A DNA stretch of 64,000 nucleotides. Source: Deltaproteobacteria bacterium (GTDB lineage Bacteria; Myxococcota_A; UBA9042; DTJE01). The notes beneath the pieces were generated by a model. The model did no database searches. It was not told where the DNA came from and worked only from the letters and a program-made list of their open reading frames with translations. The translations under genes were made by a program, and so were the position numbers. Location of the stretch: NCBI GenBank assembly GCA_029547805.1, contig JAKPOP010000010.1:806452-870451 (forward strand), written 5' to 3'. Positions 63,381 to 64,000 of this stretch are shown piece by piece. Position 1 is the stretch's first letter. The number at the start of each line of letters is the position of its first letter.

Positions 63381-64000
63381 TCAAGTCTTCTTGATCTGGT
63401 TCTTGACCGCCTCGATCTGGGCCCGAATCACCTCCGGGTCCCCCAGGTAGTCGTGGCGGATCGGCCGCAGGTCGTCGTCCAGCTCGTAGAGCAGCGGGAT
63501 GCCCGTGGGGATGTTCAGTTCCACGATGTCCTGGTCCGAGACCCCGTCCAGGTACTTGACCAGGGCCCGGAGGCTGTTGCCGTGGGCGACGATCAGGACC
63601 CGTTCGCCGGCCCGGATCCGCGGAGCCAGTTCCTCGTGCCAGAGGGGCAGGAAGCGGGCCACCGTATCCTTCAGGCACTCGCTGGCTGGGACCTCCTCGG
63701 GTCTCAGGTCCCGGTAGCGGGGGTCGAAGCGGGGATGTCGCGGGTCGTCCAGGGCCAGGGGCGGCGGCGGCACGTCGTAGGAACGACGCCAGATCTTGAC
63801 CTGCTGCTCCCCGTGCTTCTCGACCATCTCGATCTTGTTGAGCCCCTGGAGGGCCCCGTAGTGCCGCTCGTTGAGGCGCCAGCGCCGATGGACGGGGATC
63901 CACATGCGGTCCATCTCGTCCAGCACCCACCAGAGGGTCCGGATGGCCCGCTTGAGGACCGAGGTGTAGGCCACGTCGAAGTCGAAGCCCAGGTCCCGGA
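63381..64000 (-). CDS. gpmA: 2,3-bisphosphoglycerate-dependent phosphoglycerate mutase (N-terminus outside window)
   Basis: Glycolytic enzyme interconverting 3- and 2-phosphoglycerate. The frame is open to the right edge with [21 protein letters not shown], so the RHGE catalytic motif lies beyond it. Visible are [29 protein letters not shown] and the second catalytic His in [17 protein letters not shown]. The C-terminus [14 protein letters not shown] has the usual length of the dPGM group. The expected total is about 245-250 residues, of which about 205 are here. Confidence 0.95.
   Translation of the reverse strand, partial: RDLGFDFDVAYTSVLKRAIRTLWWVLDEMDRMWIPVHRRWRLNERHYGALQGLNKIEMVEKHGEQQVKIWRRSYDVPPPPLALDDPRHPRFDPRYRDLRPEEVPASECLKDTVARFLPLWHEELAPRIRAGERVLIVAHGNSLRALVKYLDGVSDQDIVELNIPTGIPLLYELDDDLRPIRHDYLGDPEVIRAQIEAVKNQIKKT

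Overview
The window is about 64 kb of very GC-rich DNA from a Gram-negative bacterium. Several things point to a myxobacterium-like (Myxococcota or former deltaproteobacterial) lineage: many lipoproteins with Asp/Pro-rich linkers after the lipobox, a lipoprotein with about 56 cysteines in repeats, two proteins with MYXO-CTERM-like tails (Gly-Cys, hydrophobic segment, Arg cluster), outer-membrane barrels, and an NtrB/NtrC pair. This placement is inferred from gene content, not from a phylogenetic marker search. I saw no tRNA, rRNA, CRISPR, insertion sequence or prophage.

Layout. 0-2.7 kb: a YihQ-like GH31 glycosidase (cut by the left edge) and a ROK sugar kinase. 2.8-5.5 kb (minus): rplU-rpmA-obgE, a small Cse60-like gene, rpsT and khpA, with clear sigma70 promoters before rplU and rpsT. 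5.6-10.7 kb: an exported Cys-rich metallothionein-like protein, a histidine kinase, an NtrC-type regulator and HflX. 10.7-14.5 kb: amidase, signal peptidase I, a small exported protein and a DUF819 membrane protein. 14.5-20 kb: a Cys-rich lipoprotein, a methyltransferase-like membrane protein, a FadL-like barrel, a lipoprotein of an unassigned family and a DUF2141 protein. 20-28.2 kb: an S1P-lyase-like PLP enzyme, a GH35-like glycosidase, a lipoprotein, a palindrome-rich spacer and a secreted GH57 protein. 28.2-33.6 kb: a hypothetical protein, purB, a pseudokinase/SUMF fusion and a SRAP protein. 33.7-35.4 kb: two frame-broken cyclic-di-GMP genes. 35.5-39.5 kb: full-length purL. 39.5-45 kb (minus): dnaG-rpoD-folC and a DJ-1/PfpI gene behind one strong promoter. 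45.2-48.1 kb: trkA-trkH. 48.1-54.9 kb: a PNGase F-like lipoprotein, two GT-C membrane glycosyltransferases and an SDR. 54.9-60.8 kb (minus): LolA-like protein, DUF1302-like barrel, lipoprotein and MMPL transporter. 61-64 kb: a PilZ-like protein, a frameshifted lipoprotein and gpmA (cut by the right edge).

How the genes fit together. The housekeeping blocks (ribosome, replication/transcription, purines, folate, potassium) are ordinary. The accessory part is mostly cell-envelope and glycan biology: four glycan-active enzymes (GH31, GH35, GH57, PNGase F-like), two membrane glycosyltransferases, and two separate clusters that each pair an outer-membrane barrel with a member of the same unassigned lipoprotein family. 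The items most worth a second look are the Cys-rich exported protein beside a ZraSR-like two-component pair, the fusion of a degenerate kinase to a degenerate formylglycine-enzyme domain, the paralogous barrel-associated lipoproteins, and the dyad-rich spacer before the GH57 gene. Several frame breaks (near 33.9, 34.07, 34.88 and 62.69 kb) may be real decay or assembly errors.
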